DNA of 64,000 bases from NCBI GenBank assembly GCA_942493305.1, contig OW818686.1, positions 248,001 through 312,000 of the forward strand. The letters run 5' to 3'. This document shows, in pieces, positions 26,597 through 35,485 of the stretch. Numbering within the stretch: position 1 is the first letter of the stretch; every line of letters begins with the position of its first letter. The stretch comes from UBA7672 sp030824255 (lineage in GTDB: Bacteria > Pseudomonadota > Alphaproteobacteria > Caulobacterales > Hyphomonadaceae). The position numbers were made by a program, and so were the translations under genes. The notes under the pieces are model-generated. The model worked only from the letters and a program-made list of their open reading frames with translations, made no database searches and was not told the DNA's origin.

Positions 26597-27228
26597 TTCG
26601 GGGGCGTCACCTTGAAGGACTGCTGAATCTTGCGAAACACATCCATCGTCTCGCATCTTGCCGCGTGCGAAGCTAGCATCGGCCAGCCCTCGGACAGATC
26701 GAACAGCCCCGGATGCGCATCGCCAAGAAACCGCAGAGCGCACGCCGCCGCGATATCTGCATGCCCCACCGACTGGCCAAACCACCACGGCGTCATATGC
26801 GCGGTCCGGCTCCGCTCCAGTTCGCGCAGGCATCCAGCGATCTGGCTGCGGCAACGATCCACCCAGGCCTGCGTGGCTCGACCGTGCACCACGCTCTCAT
26901 AGACAAGCGAGACCGCCTTGTCGGCCAGTCCCGTCGAGAGCGCGCAGACCTTCATGGCCTCGCGCCGCTCCGCCCCGCCCGCCGGCATCATCGCCAGCCC
27001 CGGCGGCGCCAGCTGGTCCAGCGCATCGAGGATTGCCTGGCTCTCGATCAGAACCTCGCCTGTGTTGAGCACCAGTGTCGGCACGCGCATCAGCGGATTG
27101 TAATCGGCGATTTTCTCTGCATCGCCGAAAACCGACCACGGCCGATGCTCGAACGGAAGCGCGTACAGTCGCATCGCAATCGCGACCCGGCGCACGAACG
27201 GACTGTCATACTGGCCAATGAGAATCAT
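26593..27228 (-). CDS. Glutathione S-transferase family protein
   Basis: This 211-residue cytosolic protein has a thioredoxin-like N-terminal domain (MILIGQYDSPFVRRVAIAMRL; a Ser or Tyr near position 9 would activate glutathione; then MRVPTLVLNTGEVLIESQAILDALD with the cis-Pro and the Glu-Ser glutathione-binding pair). An all-helical C-terminal domain follows, with GHADIAAACALRFLGD. The ATG at 27228 follows AGGGA; longer starts lack spacing. Substrate unknown. It is cotranscribed with dcd and divergent from metZ. Confidence 0.9.
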   Translation of the reverse strand: MILIGQYDSPFVRRVAIAMRLYALPFEHRPWSVFGDAEKIADYNPLMRVPTLVLNTGEVLIESQAILDALDQLAPPGLAMMPAGGAERREAMKVCALSTGLADKAVSLVYESVVHGRATQAWVDRCRSQIAGCLRELERSRTAHMTPWWFGQSVGHADIAAACALRFLGDAHPGLFDLSEGWPMLASHAARCETMDVFRKIQQSFKVTPPK

Positions 27229-27389
27229 GGTCATTCCCTGAACCGGCTGAATAACAGCACAGCCCGGTTTTGCCGACATAATTCGGCCTTTCGGCGAACC
27301 ATCGGTATTCAAGCGTTTAGCCCCGCTTACTGGCGCCGGGGGCGTCCAGGGCCTATAGCGCTCTCCCGCGCAATCGAAAGGCAGCCGCC

Positions 27390-28601
27390 ATGACCACGGA
27401 TCACAACCCGAAGAATCTGAACAAGGGCGCCTCCGGCAAATGGCGGCCGCAGACTCTCATGGTGCGTGGCGGTCTTGCGCGCTCCGAGCACGGCGAAACA
27501 TCCGAGGCGCTTTATCTAAATTCCGGCTTTGTCTACGACAGCCCCGAAGAACAGTCAGCCCGCATGGCGGGCGAGAAAGCCGGTTACATCTACAGCCGGT
27601 ATGCAAATCCCACCGTGCGCATGTTCGAGGAACGCCTCGCCCAGATCGAGGGCGCGGAAGATTGCCGCGCCACGGCCAGCGGCATGGCCGCGATCCACAC
27701 CATGCTCGTCGCGCCGGTGAAGCCCGGCGACCGTATCGTCGCCCCACGCCAGCTGTTCTCCTCGTGCATCTGGATCCTCAAGAACGTCATCCCGAAAATG
27801 GGCGTCGAGGTGACATGGGTTGACGGCTCCGATCTCGGCCAGTGGGAAGAGGCTACGCGCAAGCCGTGCCGCCTCGCCATCATCGAAACACCGTCCAACC
27901 CTTTGCTGGACGCCGTGGACATCCGCGCCGTCGCCAACCTCGTGCATGCAGCAGGCGGCGAACTAATCGTCGACAATGTCTTCGCCTCACCCATCCTGCA
28001 GCGTCCGCTCGAACTCGGCGCCGATTGGGTCGTCTACTCCACGACCAAGCACATGGACGGCCAGGGCCGCACACTGGGCGGCGCCATCCTCGGCAAGACG
28101 AAAGCGATCGAGGACCAGATCCAGCAATACTATCGCCACACCGGCCCATCGATGTCGCAGTTCAATGCGTGGGTTGTGCTGAAAGGCCTGGAGACGATGG
28201 ACCTGCGCGTCCGCGCGATGTCCGCCAACGCGCGCACAGTCGCCGACCGCCTCGCCACAAATCCGAAGATCAACGCGGTGCGCTATCCGGGCCGAAGCGA
28301 CCACCCGCACCACAACATCCACGCAGCCCAGATGCCGGACGGCGGCGGCTCCATGGTCGCCTTTTCGATCAAGGGCGGGCGCGATGCAGCCTATACGATG
28401 CTCAACAAGCTCAGGCTGGTCGACATCTCCAACAATCTTGGCGATGCGAAAACCCTGATCACCCACCCGGCAACGACAACCCACCGGACGCTGACGGAAG
28501 ACGAGCGCGCCGCGATCGGGCTCGATGATACATGGGTGCGCCTGTCCGTCGGACTGGAAGACCCGGCAGATGTCGCCGAGGATCTCGAGCAGGCCCTCTA
28601 G
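27390..28601 (+). CDS. metZ: O-succinylhomoserine sulfhydrylase
   Basis: This PLP enzyme makes homocysteine from O-succinylhomoserine and sulfide in methionine synthesis. The 403-residue Cys/Met-metabolism protein has YIYSRYANPTVRMFEERLA, the PLP Lys in YSTTKHMDGQGR, and THPATTTHRTL with the substrate-carboxylate Arg. The MetZ subfamily is indicated by its HMDGQGR segment and length. No SAM riboswitch is visible in the short gap upstream (27313-27389). Confidence 0.92.
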   Translation: MTTDHNPKNLNKGASGKWRPQTLMVRGGLARSEHGETSEALYLNSGFVYDSPEEQSARMAGEKAGYIYSRYANPTVRMFEERLAQIEGAEDCRATASGMAAIHTMLVAPVKPGDRIVAPRQLFSSCIWILKNVIPKMGVEVTWVDGSDLGQWEEATRKPCRLAIIETPSNPLLDAVDIRAVANLVHAAGGELIVDNVFASPILQRPLELGADWVVYSTTKHMDGQGRTLGGAILGKTKAIEDQIQQYYRHTGPSMSQFNAWVVLKGLETMDLRVRAMSANARTVADRLATNPKINAVRYPGRSDHPHHNIHAAQMPDGGGSMVAFSIKGGRDAAYTMLNKLRLVDISNNLGDAKTLITHPATTTHRTLTEDERAAIGLDDTWVRLSVGLEDPADVAEDLEQAL

Positions 28602-28620
28602 TCATGCGCAAAGCGGGCGG

Positions 28621-28663
28621 CAGGCCGCCTTGTCGCCCGATCAGCGGGCCTGAAGTCTCGTTT
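28621..28663 (+). terminator. Possible terminator of metZ
   Basis: CAGGCC (28621-28626) pairs with GGCCTG (28647-28652), enclosing further short GC pairs, and TTTT follows eight bases later. The structure is weak and overlaps the start of the yceI operator region. Confidence 0.3.
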
Positions 28664-28683
28664 TAGTTGCACTTGCAATTAAA
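28662..28683. promoter_or_regulatory. Operator-like inverted repeat over the yceI promoter
   Basis: Arms TTTAGTTGCA and TGCAATTAAA match at nine of ten positions with a 2-nt spacer. TTGCAC (28667-28672) and TATATC (28689-28694), 16 bp apart, would make a sigma70-type promoter, so the repeat covers its -35 element. A MarR/TetR-type repressor is the natural guess. The 5' untranslated region would be about 65 nt. Confidence 0.5.
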
Positions 28684-28761
28684 TGAGTTATATCGGCGAT
28701 CACGGGAACACTGACCGCTCACGGTTGGCTGTTCGACAAGACATTCAGGGACGTCTCCACC

Positions 28762-29466
28762 ATGAAACCGCTTCTCTTCAGCGCCAGCGTTGCACTTCTC
28801 GCGCTCGCCGCCTGCTCGCCTGCAGCCGCACCGGTTGCCGAAACCACCGCTCCGGTCGCTGAAACCGCCGCCGCTCCGACGCCCGTCGCGATCACTGTTC
28901 CGGCCGGCGACTATGTCGTCGACCCGACGCACGCCAGCCTGACCTTCAAGGTCCAGCATTTCGGCCTCGCCTTCTACAGCATGAAGTTCAAGACGTTCGA
29001 TGCCACCGTGGCGTTCGATCCGGCCAACATCGCCAACACGAAAGTCACGGCCTCGCTGAAGCCGTCCGACCTGGTCGTTGGCTACCCGGCCGACTACGCC
29101 GCCAACCATCCGGGCTCCAAATTCACTTCGTGGGAAGACGATCTCGCCAACTCCACCAACTTCCTCGACGCGGGCGCGCACCCGGCCATCACCTTTGTCT
29201 CGACCTCGGTTGAGCCCTCGGGCGAACGTACCGCGAAAGTCACCGGCGATCTCACGCTCAAGGGCGTCACCAAGCCGGTTACCCTCGACGTGACCTTCGC
29301 CGGCGAACTCGCCGCCCATCCGTTCGCCAAGGCGCCGGCCATCGGCTTCTCCGCCACCGGCACGTTCAAGCGTTCGGACTTCGGCCTCGACTATCTCGTC
29401 CCGAACATCGGCGACGACGTCTCTGTCGAGATCGAAGGCGACTTCATCCAGAAAGTCGCTTCGTAG
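28762..29466 (+). CDS. YceI-family lipoprotein
   Basis: This 234-residue periplasmic protein has lipobox LAAC, a Val/Ala/Glu linker, then the YceI lipocalin-like barrel: YVVDPTHASLTFKVQHFG, MKFKTFDATVAFDP, FVSTSVEPSGERTAKVTGDLTLKGVTKPV, and an IGFSATGTFKRSDFGLDY strand pair. YceI proteins bind isoprenoid (polyprenyl) lipids in a long tunnel. The lipidated form with a linker is less common than simple secretion. Confidence 0.93.
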   Translation: MKPLLFSASVALLALAACSPAAAPVAETTAPVAETAAAPTPVAITVPAGDYVVDPTHASLTFKVQHFGLAFYSMKFKTFDATVAFDPANIANTKVTASLKPSDLVVGYPADYAANHPGSKFTSWEDDLANSTNFLDAGAHPAITFVSTSVEPSGERTAKVTGDLTLKGVTKPVTLDVTFAGELAAHPFAKAPAIGFSATGTFKRSDFGLDYLVPNIGDDVSVEIEGDFIQKVAS

Positions 29467-29505
29467 GCGCGGCCTCCCCGCCAACGCCATCGTTGCGACA
29501 ATGAA

Positions 29506-29536
29506 AGGGGCGCGGACTCTTGAGGTCCGCGCCCCT
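29506..29536 (+). terminator. Terminator of yceI
   Basis: A perfect 12-bp stem (29506-29517 with 29525-29536) has a 7-nt loop, 39 bp after the yceI stop. The T-run is modest (TCTCCCT). Confidence 0.75.
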
Positions 29537-29590
29537 TCTCCCTATGCCTTGACCCTTCGGATTGCTGGACCGGGAAAGGCGCGCATTGCC

Positions 29591-29995
29591 ATGAATGGCC
29601 ACCCTTACGAAACCGAGACGAACGGGATCTTCATCCGCGTCCGTCCCTCCTTCATCGACGACCAGAGCTCGCCGGAGGATGACCGATACCTCTGGGCTTA
29701 TCACATCCAGATCGAGAACCGCGGCAGCCGCACCGTGCAGCTGAAGACCCGCCACTGGCGGATCACCGATGGCGACGGGCGGATCCAGCTGGTGAATGGC
29801 GACGGTGTGGTCGGCCAGCAGCCCGTGCTGCGCCCCGGGTCGACGTTCGAGTACTCCTCGGGCTGCCCCCTTACCACGCCGTCCGGGATGATGCAGGGCG
29901 CCTATCGTTTCGAAGACGAAACTGGCGAGAGCGTGGAGGCCACCATTCCCCTGTTCGCCCTCGATAGCCCGTACGACGACCGCCTCGCCAACTGA
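29591..29995 (+). CDS. apaG: ApaG domain protein (Co2+/Mg2+ efflux-associated)
   Basis: This 134-residue protein has a fibronectin/Ig-like fold. It shows the family segments YLWAYHIQIENRGSRTVQL, RHWRITDGDG, NGDGVVGQQPVL (the G-x-G-x-V-G pyrophosphate-like motif) and YSSGCPLTTPSGMMQGAY. ApaG is linked genetically to Co2+ resistance and Ap4A metabolism; its biochemical role is unsettled. The ATG at 29591 gives the standard length; the open frame extends further upstream through the yceI terminator and is not used. Confidence 0.92.
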   Translation: MNGHPYETETNGIFIRVRPSFIDDQSSPEDDRYLWAYHIQIENRGSRTVQLKTRHWRITDGDGRIQLVNGDGVVGQQPVLRPGSTFEYSSGCPLTTPSGMMQGAYRFEDETGESVEATIPLFALDSPYDDRLAN

Positions 29996-30052
29996 CGTTA
30001 CGCCATCAGACGCAGACCGCGGGTGTTACGCGGCCAGAATGCCTTGCTACGC

Positions 30053-30073
30053 GCTGTAACGTCAGCTGTAACG
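30053..30073. promoter_or_regulatory. Tandem GCTGTAACG repeats upstream of the TonB receptor
   Basis: GCTGTAACG occurs at 30053-30061 and 30065-30073 (12-bp period), and the inverse core GTTACG at 29997-30002 and 30025-30030. A cluster of four half-sites about 110-180 bp upstream of the receptor start suggests a regulator-binding array. No Fur or cobalamin-riboswitch pattern is evident in 29996-30179. Confidence 0.35.
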
Positions 30074-30179
30074 GTAATTAACTCCCTGACGTTGAACGAT
30101 TTTCCTATGACCTTCCACATTGAGAGCGCGTGGCCATTGAAACCGCTGCGCCAAATCGTGGACGGGAAGGAAATCTACT

Positions 30180-32264
30180 GTGGTCGAACTCAAACATCTG
30201 CGCACCACGTTGGCCGGAAGCACCAGCGCCATCGCCCTGTGCCTTGTGGCCCCCGCCGCCCTGGCGCAGGCGGGCCCCGCAGAGACTGAAGCGACCGACC
30301 GCGTGATCATTGTCGGCCAGACGATCGAGGAAACCCTCCCCCAGGAACTCGAGAAATACGGCTCGGAGCTGGAAGTGGTCGACACCGAAACCATCCGCAA
30401 CCAGATCTACATCGACGCCCAGCAGGCCCTTCAGATGCAGGTCCCGGGACTGTTCGTCGGTTCGCGCGGCGGCCCGTTCAGCTACATGGACATTTCTCTG
30501 CAGGGCTCGCGCACCCAGGACATGCTCCTTCTGGTGGATGGCGTCCGCATCAACAACCGCCTCTACGCCACCACGATGAGCGACACCCTCCCCGCCTCGA
30601 TGATCGAGCGGATCGAGGTGCTGAAGGGCGGTCAAGGCCTGTTCTACGGCACCCAGTCCGCGGCCGGCGTCATCAACATGGTCACGCGCGGATATACCGA
30701 CGACTTCAACGGCATGGTCACGGTCGGGGCTGATACCAACGACAGCCTGCATTATGACGGCTATGTCCGGGGCCAGCTCGGACCCGGCAACTACGTACTG
30801 TTCGGCTCGCAGAACAAGACCGACGGCTTCGAAACCTATGACGCGTGGGCGCCCAGTGCGACCGACCGCGACCGCAGCTCGGACGTCACCAACTTCGGCG
30901 CCAAATATCGCTTCGAACTCGGCGACCGCGTCGCCGTCGACGCACGCTACCAGCACACCGACGCCCGTCTCGACAACACAGCCCCCCGCCTGGTCGCCTA
31001 CTCCAAGAATGAACGCGATGAAGACATCGCCAGCATCGGCATCGACATCGCCGCCTCCGACTGGGCGCAGGTTCTGGTGAAGGGCTACTGGCACGACTGG
31101 GATTCGACCTACACCACGATCCGCAACCGCCTTTCCAATGGCGGCGCTGGTCCGGGCATCCAGGATCAGGTCGTCACCGACAACGAAACCTACTGGGGCT
31201 TCGAGGACAAGGGCATCAACGCCCTGGCGAAGTTCACACCCGGCGGCCCATTCGAATACCTCGTCGGCTATGACTACCAGACCTACTCGGGCAAGGATGA
31301 CGTCCTGCTCATCGCGGAGCAGGAGGAGGAGGTTCACGCGGTCTTCGGTCAGCTGCGATCAACCGACGACCTGATCGAGAATCTCTCCCTCGCTCTCGGT
31401 ACGCGCTACACTGAAACCGGCGGCGCCAGCTCGACCGTATGGAACGCCAGCGCCCGCTACGATCTCTCCGACGCGCTCTATGCACAGGGCAATATCGGAA
31501 CCAGCTTCCTCCTCCCCACCGCCGAAAACCTCTACGCCATCGAGACGTTCGAGATCGGCAATCCCAATCTGGCGCCCGAGGAGAGCACCAACTTCAACAT
31601 CGGCATCGGCGGACAATTCGTGGCCGGTCCCTCGTTCGGCTGGCAGGCCACCTACTTCGCACGCGACATCGACAACCTGATCGGCTTCGTGGATTGCGAC
31701 CCGACCATACCGGCGCAGAACTGCGCGGCCCTGTTCCCCCAATTCACCGACCCGACCTTCTTCGACGGCAACGGCTTCTTTGAGAACGTCGCCGGCACGG
31801 TGGAAGTGCGGGGCTTTGAACTCAGCGGCACGGCGGACTTCAACAATGGCTTCACCGCCGTCGCCAGCTACACCGACTCCGAAACGACAGACCCGAACGG
31901 CGCCCAGCGTCCGCGCGTTCCTCGCAGCCTCGCCAAGGCCAGCGGCTCCTATGACGGCGACTTCTGGGGCGCGAGCCTGTCGGCGCTTTGGACCGGCGAG
32001 CTGAAGACCGCCTCGCTTCCGGGCGGCGTCGGCGTGGTCGACTATGGAGACTACATGGTGATCGACATCGCCGCACACGTCTTCATCGATGCGGATCAGA
32101 AGCACAAACTCACGGCGCGGCTCGAAAACGCGTTCGACGAGACCTACCGCACGAGCGCCGGCCGCTCCGCGCCGTCTGCCGGCTTCGACACGACGCCAGC
32201 GTTCGTGTTCGGATTCCGTGGCGTGCCGCAAACGCTGCACGTTTCCTACAGCTACGCCTTCTAG
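30180..32264 (+). CDS. TonB-dependent outer-membrane receptor
   Basis: This 694-residue receptor has a signal peptide (ending ALAQA), then the plug domain (LEVVDTETIRNQIYIDAQQ, LLLVDGVRINNRLYA, IERIEVLKGGQGLFYGTQSAAGVINMVT) and a 22-strand barrel. The barrel has the typical NLAPEEST segment and the aromatic end YSYAF. It imports a chelate or vitamin by TonB energy. The substrate is not evident from sequence, but the PepSY partner downstream favours iron-siderophore. The GTG start at 30180 follows GGGAAGGA. Confidence 0.9.
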   Translation: MVELKHLRTTLAGSTSAIALCLVAPAALAQAGPAETEATDRVIIVGQTIEETLPQELEKYGSELEVVDTETIRNQIYIDAQQALQMQVPGLFVGSRGGPFSYMDISLQGSRTQDMLLLVDGVRINNRLYATTMSDTLPASMIERIEVLKGGQGLFYGTQSAAGVINMVTRGYTDDFNGMVTVGADTNDSLHYDGYVRGQLGPGNYVLFGSQNKTDGFETYDAWAPSATDRDRSSDVTNFGAKYRFELGDRVAVDARYQHTDARLDNTAPRLVAYSKNERDEDIASIGIDIAASDWAQVLVKGYWHDWDSTYTTIRNRLSNGGAGPGIQDQVVTDNETYWGFEDKGINALAKFTPGGPFEYLVGYDYQTYSGKDDVLLIAEQEEEVHAVFGQLRSTDDLIENLSLALGTRYTETGGASSTVWNASARYDLSDALYAQGNIGTSFLLPTAENLYAIETFEIGNPNLAPEESTNFNIGIGGQFVAGPSFGWQATYFARDIDNLIGFVDCDPTIPAQNCAALFPQFTDPTFFDGNGFFENVAGTVEVRGFELSGTADFNNGFTAVASYTDSETTDPNGAQRPRVPRSLAKASGSYDGDFWGASLSALWTGELKTASLPGGVGVVDYGDYMVIDIAAHVFIDADQKHKLTARLENAFDETYRTSAGRSAPSAGFDTTPAFVFGFRGVPQTLHVSYSYAF

Positions 32265-32269
32265 GAAGG

Positions 32270-32315
32270 GACGGGCGCCGCAACTGGCTCCTCCCCGCCA
32301 GGTGCAGCGCCCGTC
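32270..32315 (+). other. Intergenic stem-loop between TonB receptor and PepSY genes
   Basis: GACGGGCGC (32270-32278) pairs with GCGCCCGTC (32307-32315), with an inner CTGGC/GCCAG stem. The right arm ends 8 bp before the PepSY ATG and covers where a ribosome-binding site should be. It may attenuate transcription or limit translation of the second gene. Confidence 0.4.
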
Positions 32316-32322
32316 ATGTACG

Positions 32323-33768
32323 ATGATCCTGAAATCGCTCATCATCGTGCACCGGTATGTCGGCGTGGTGCTGGGCGTTCTCATGACGTTGTGGTGCATC
32401 TCCGGCTTCGTGATGATGTACCAGCCCTACCCCTCCACCTCGCCACACGAACGTCAGGCAGGGCTCGAATCCCTCAACCTCGCGCAATGCTGCAACGAGA
32501 TCCCGCTCGCCCTCACCGATCCGTTGATCAACGCACGGATCGAGATGCTGAACGGCGCGCCCATCTTGCGCACCATCGCAGACGGCGGACCCGCCACCTA
32601 TGATCTCGCCGCTGGCGCCGAACTGACGCCTCTCTCCGAAACCGCCGTCCGCGATGTCGCGGAGATCTATGCCATCGGCAACAACATCTCCGGCAGTATC
32701 GTCAAGCTCACCACCATCCACAACGACCAGTGGAGCGTGCAGGGTGCGCGTCGCTGGCAACCGCTCTGGAAGGTTGAGTTTGACGACGCAGCGACCAGCC
32801 GCGTCTACGTCAACGGCAAGACCGGCGAGATCGTGCAGGACACCAACGGCCACGAACGCTTCTGGACGTGGCTGGGCGCGATCCCGCACTGGCTCTACCC
32901 CACTGTCATCCGCGAGAACCCGCCGCTCTGGAATGACCTGGTGATCTGGTCGTCCGCGGTCGGCTGCTTCCTCGTCATCACGGGGATGATCATCGGCTTT
33001 ATCCGCCTGCGCGGCCGCTCGGGAAAATGGTGGCCCTATCGCAACCGCCCGATATGGATGTGGCACCATGTGCTTGGCACATTCGCCGGCGTCCTCGTGC
33101 TCACCTGGACGTTCTCGGGCCTTCTCACCATGAGCCCCTGGGGCCTGCTCGAAAGCAAGTCCGCCATCGAGCGCGATCAGGTAACCAGCACGATGACATG
33201 GGGAGACGCCCTCGCCATCATTGACCACGCCAGGGCCACCCCCGCCCTTGCAGGCGCGGTCACACTCCGCGCCGCGCCCTTCATGGGCAAGCCCTACCTT
33301 ATCGCCATCGGGCGAGATGGAACAGAAACGCGTCTTGGGGCGAATGGCCATGCGCCCCTCACGCAAGACGAACTCGAAGCCGGAATGCAGGCCCGCGGGG
33401 GCCTACTCGCCTCGGCCAAACTCGACGTCCTGACCCAGGAGGACGACTACTATTACGGGCACAAACAGCCTGTGACTTTCCCGGTCTATCGGCTGACGCT
33501 GCAGGACCCCGACCAGACTCACGTCTACTTCAACGCGACGACCGGCGACGCCCGCATCATTGACGCGACGTCGAAGCGTTATCGCTGGTGGGAAAGCGGC
33601 CTGCACAGTCTCGACTTCGCTTTCATGCGCGCCCGCCCGGTGTGGGACATCATCACGCTCATCCTGCTGGCCGCTGTCACCCTCGCATGCGCCACCGGCG
33701 CATGGATGTCATTCACCCGCGTCGGCGCCGACGTTTCACGCCTGAAGGAGCTACTGAAACGGAAGTGA
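32323..33768 (+). CDS. PepSY-associated membrane protein
   Basis: This 481-residue inner-membrane protein of the PepSY_TM family has N-terminal helix VHRYVGVVLGVLMTLWCISGF, then a periplasmic region with two PepSY-like segments (RVYVNGKTGEIVQD, HVYFNATTGDARIID). Helices follow near residues 205-225, 240-265 and 440-462. WTWLGAIPHWLYP and WMWHHVLGTFAGVLVLTWTFSGLLTMSPWG are hallmarks. These proteins accompany TonB receptors and are thought to act as ferric-chelate reductases or in iron release. It follows the receptor by 58 bp, probably as an operon. Confidence 0.88.
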   Translation: MILKSLIIVHRYVGVVLGVLMTLWCISGFVMMYQPYPSTSPHERQAGLESLNLAQCCNEIPLALTDPLINARIEMLNGAPILRTIADGGPATYDLAAGAELTPLSETAVRDVAEIYAIGNNISGSIVKLTTIHNDQWSVQGARRWQPLWKVEFDDAATSRVYVNGKTGEIVQDTNGHERFWTWLGAIPHWLYPTVIRENPPLWNDLVIWSSAVGCFLVITGMIIGFIRLRGRSGKWWPYRNRPIWMWHHVLGTFAGVLVLTWTFSGLLTMSPWGLLESKSAIERDQVTSTMTWGDALAIIDHARATPALAGAVTLRAAPFMGKPYLIAIGRDGTETRLGANGHAPLTQDELEAGMQARGGLLASAKLDVLTQEDDYYYGHKQPVTFPVYRLTLQDPDQTHVYFNATTGDARIIDATSKRYRWWESGLHSLDFAFMRARPVWDIITLILLAAVTLACATGAWMSFTRVGADVSRLKELLKRK

Positions 33769-33849
33769 TGCGATCAAGAACCCGAGCTTCAGACCCATGG
33801 TTCGGAACCTGTGCAATTCCTCCTCCTGCCAGGCACCGCCATGCCAACT

Positions 33850-33880
33850 GCCGCCGCGGATCTATCCGCGGCGGCTTTTT
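33850..33880 (+). terminator. Rho-independent terminator of the TonB-PepSY operon
   Basis: A perfect 11-bp stem (33850-33860 with 33865-33875) has a TCTA loop and is followed directly by TTTTT. It is the best terminator in the window. Confidence 0.9.
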
Positions 33881-33901
33881 GCTGGCTGGCAGGGAAGTCG
33901 A

Positions 33902-34393
33902 TCAGGCGTCTTCGAGCACGAAATTGTCGGGGTCGGTGCAGGACAACTCCATCAAGCCCTCCTCCACCCGCGCGCTCTCGATCACGCCATCGCGCACCAT
34001 CAGCATGTAGCGCTGCGAACATTCGCCAAGAAACATCTTGGGTTCATGCGTCTGCAGCCCTAGCGCGCGTGTGAGATGGAGATTTCCATCGGCGAGGAAG
34101 CGGATCCTGCGCGCAGGATCGACGGTCTTGGCCCACGCCTCGGTGGCATAGGGATCGCTGCTCACAACACAGATGACCTGCTCGAATCCCGACTGAAGCA
34201 GGCGATCCACGTTTCGGACCAGGCTCGGCAGATGCTTGCCGGAGCACACGGGAGAGAAAGCCGCCGGCACGCCGACAATGATCGACCTGCCTCGCGCCAC
34301 CACATCGGACGCACGAACCGACAGTAGGTGGCCATCGACCATCTCGCCGACCCGCACCAGCGGCACACGTGTTCCGATAAGCTTGTTTGGCAT
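33902..34393 (-). CDS. Peroxiredoxin (Prx5/redoxin type)
   Basis: This cytosolic protein of about 163 residues reduces peroxides. The peroxidatic site reads GVPAAFSPVCSGKHLPSL (Cys50), matching PGAFTPxC-x4-HLP of Prx5-type enzymes. VVSSDPYATEAWAK and VARVEEG-like segments follow. Two other Cys (GECSQRY and LSCTDPD) could resolve. The ATG at 34393 aligns with the usual Prx5 start; a GTG at 34423 is open. It lies downstream of hslO but behind a terminator, so it is a separate unit. Confidence 0.85.
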   Translation of the reverse strand: MPNKLIGTRVPLVRVGEMVDGHLLSVRASDVVARGRSIIVGVPAAFSPVCSGKHLPSLVRNVDRLLQSGFEQVICVVSSDPYATEAWAKTVDPARRIRFLADGNLHLTRALGLQTHEPKMFLGECSQRYMLMVRDGVIESARVEEGLMELSCTDPDNFVLEDA

Positions 34394-34463
34394 CTGCGTT
34401 ATCCGACACTGCGGACCCTTCACGCAGCGTCATACCCGGCATCGATTGGGAAGCCGTTAAAAT

Positions 34464-34493
34464 CGAGGGCCAATCTGTTAGGATTGGCCCTCG
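34464..34493 (-). terminator. Terminator of hslO
   Basis: A perfect 12-bp stem (34464-34475 with 34482-34493) has a TGTTAG loop. On the minus strand it runs into TTTTAAC. It lies 5 bp after the hslO stop. Confidence 0.85.
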
Positions 34494-34498
34494 AAGTT

Positions 34499-35431
34499 TC
34501 AGATCTGATCAACCGGGAACCGGTAGAGACGGCCACAGAACTGGCAGTCAGCCGTGATGGCCCCCTCATCCTTCGCAAGCTCCAGCACCTCTTCCCGCGG
34601 CATCTGCCGCAGCGTGTCGAGAAGCTTTTCGTCGGAACAGGTGCACTTGTCCGTCAGCGGTTTTGGCGGCTCAAGCCGGACGCCGCTCTCGTGGAAGAGG
34701 CGCAGCAGCAGTTCGGCCGACGATACGTCCGGATCGACAAGTTCCAGGTCGGTGATCGTGTCGAACAGGTGACGGGCATTGTCCCACGGCTCGTCTGTCG
34801 CGCCGCGCGTGGCGTCGCCTGCAACCTGCTGGATCAGCGCGCCGCCCGAGCGCCAGCGCTTTGTGCCGCCGGGCTCGGAAATCTCCGCCACGGTGAGACG
34901 CACGCGCGTCGGAACCTGCTCCGACTGCGAGAACCACATCTGGGCGCAGTCGGCCAGTGTCGCACCCTCGATCGGCACCATGGATTGCCATGGCGCCTGA
35001 TCGGGATCGTTCGGCTGCAGCAACAGGGCGAGCACACCCCGGCCCAGCGCCTGCGGGATATGCGGGCGCTGACCCTTGTTCACGCGCTCGACGAAATCCC
35101 ACTTCTCCTTGTTGAGACGCAGGTAGCCGCGCACGCCGCCATCCGACCGCGCTTCCGCGACCAGCAGCGACACCGGGCCTTCGCCCTGCGCCTGCACCAT
35201 CACGCGCCCCTCGAACTTCAGCGAAGCCGAAACCAGCACCGCCAGCGTGACCGCCTCTCCAAGGAGATGGGCCGCCCAGCGCGGGTAAGCGTGGCGTTTG
35301 AGAATGGGGTCGAGCACGCCGTCGCCCAGCCGCGCAATGCGGCCGCGAACGGACGTATCCTCGATCTGGAAGGAGGCGACGAAGTCGTCGCCCGCGCCCA
35401 AAAGGTCTGTTTGCATGGTGTTCTCGGCCAT
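34499..35431 (-). CDS. hslO: Redox-regulated chaperone Hsp33
   Basis: Hsp33 is activated by oxidation and unfolding stress to hold unfolding proteins in the cytoplasm. The protein of about 310 residues ends with the zinc-binding redox switch KCTCSDEKLL...CQFCG (C-x-C and C-x-x-C), and its core has FEGRVMVQAQGEGPVSLLVAE. The ATG at 35431 (MAENTMQTDLL) is chosen; ATG 35416 or TTG 35467 are possible. In many alphaproteobacteria hslO directly follows argF; here about 3.7 kb of other genes intervene. Confidence 0.93.
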   Translation of the reverse strand: MAENTMQTDLLGAGDDFVASFQIEDTSVRGRIARLGDGVLDPILKRHAYPRWAAHLLGEAVTLAVLVSASLKFEGRVMVQAQGEGPVSLLVAEARSDGGVRGYLRLNKEKWDFVERVNKGQRPHIPQALGRGVLALLLQPNDPDQAPWQSMVPIEGATLADCAQMWFSQSEQVPTRVRLTVAEISEPGGTKRWRSGGALIQQVAGDATRGATDEPWDNARHLFDTITDLELVDPDVSSAELLLRLFHESGVRLEPPKPLTDKCTCSDEKLLDTLRQMPREEVLELAKDEGAITADCQFCGRLYRFPVDQI

Positions 35432-35485
35432 GCCCGGGGAGCTAGCATGTATGGACATTCGCGCCAAATGGGGATGACGCCGCGC

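Noticed and set aside
27313..27389. SAM-II riboswitch before metZ
   Set aside because: The leader is only about 77 nt and shows no pseudoknot-forming pattern of that class.
29996..30179. Cobalamin riboswitch before the TonB receptor
   Set aside because: No B12-box or the long conserved core is present in this short leader.
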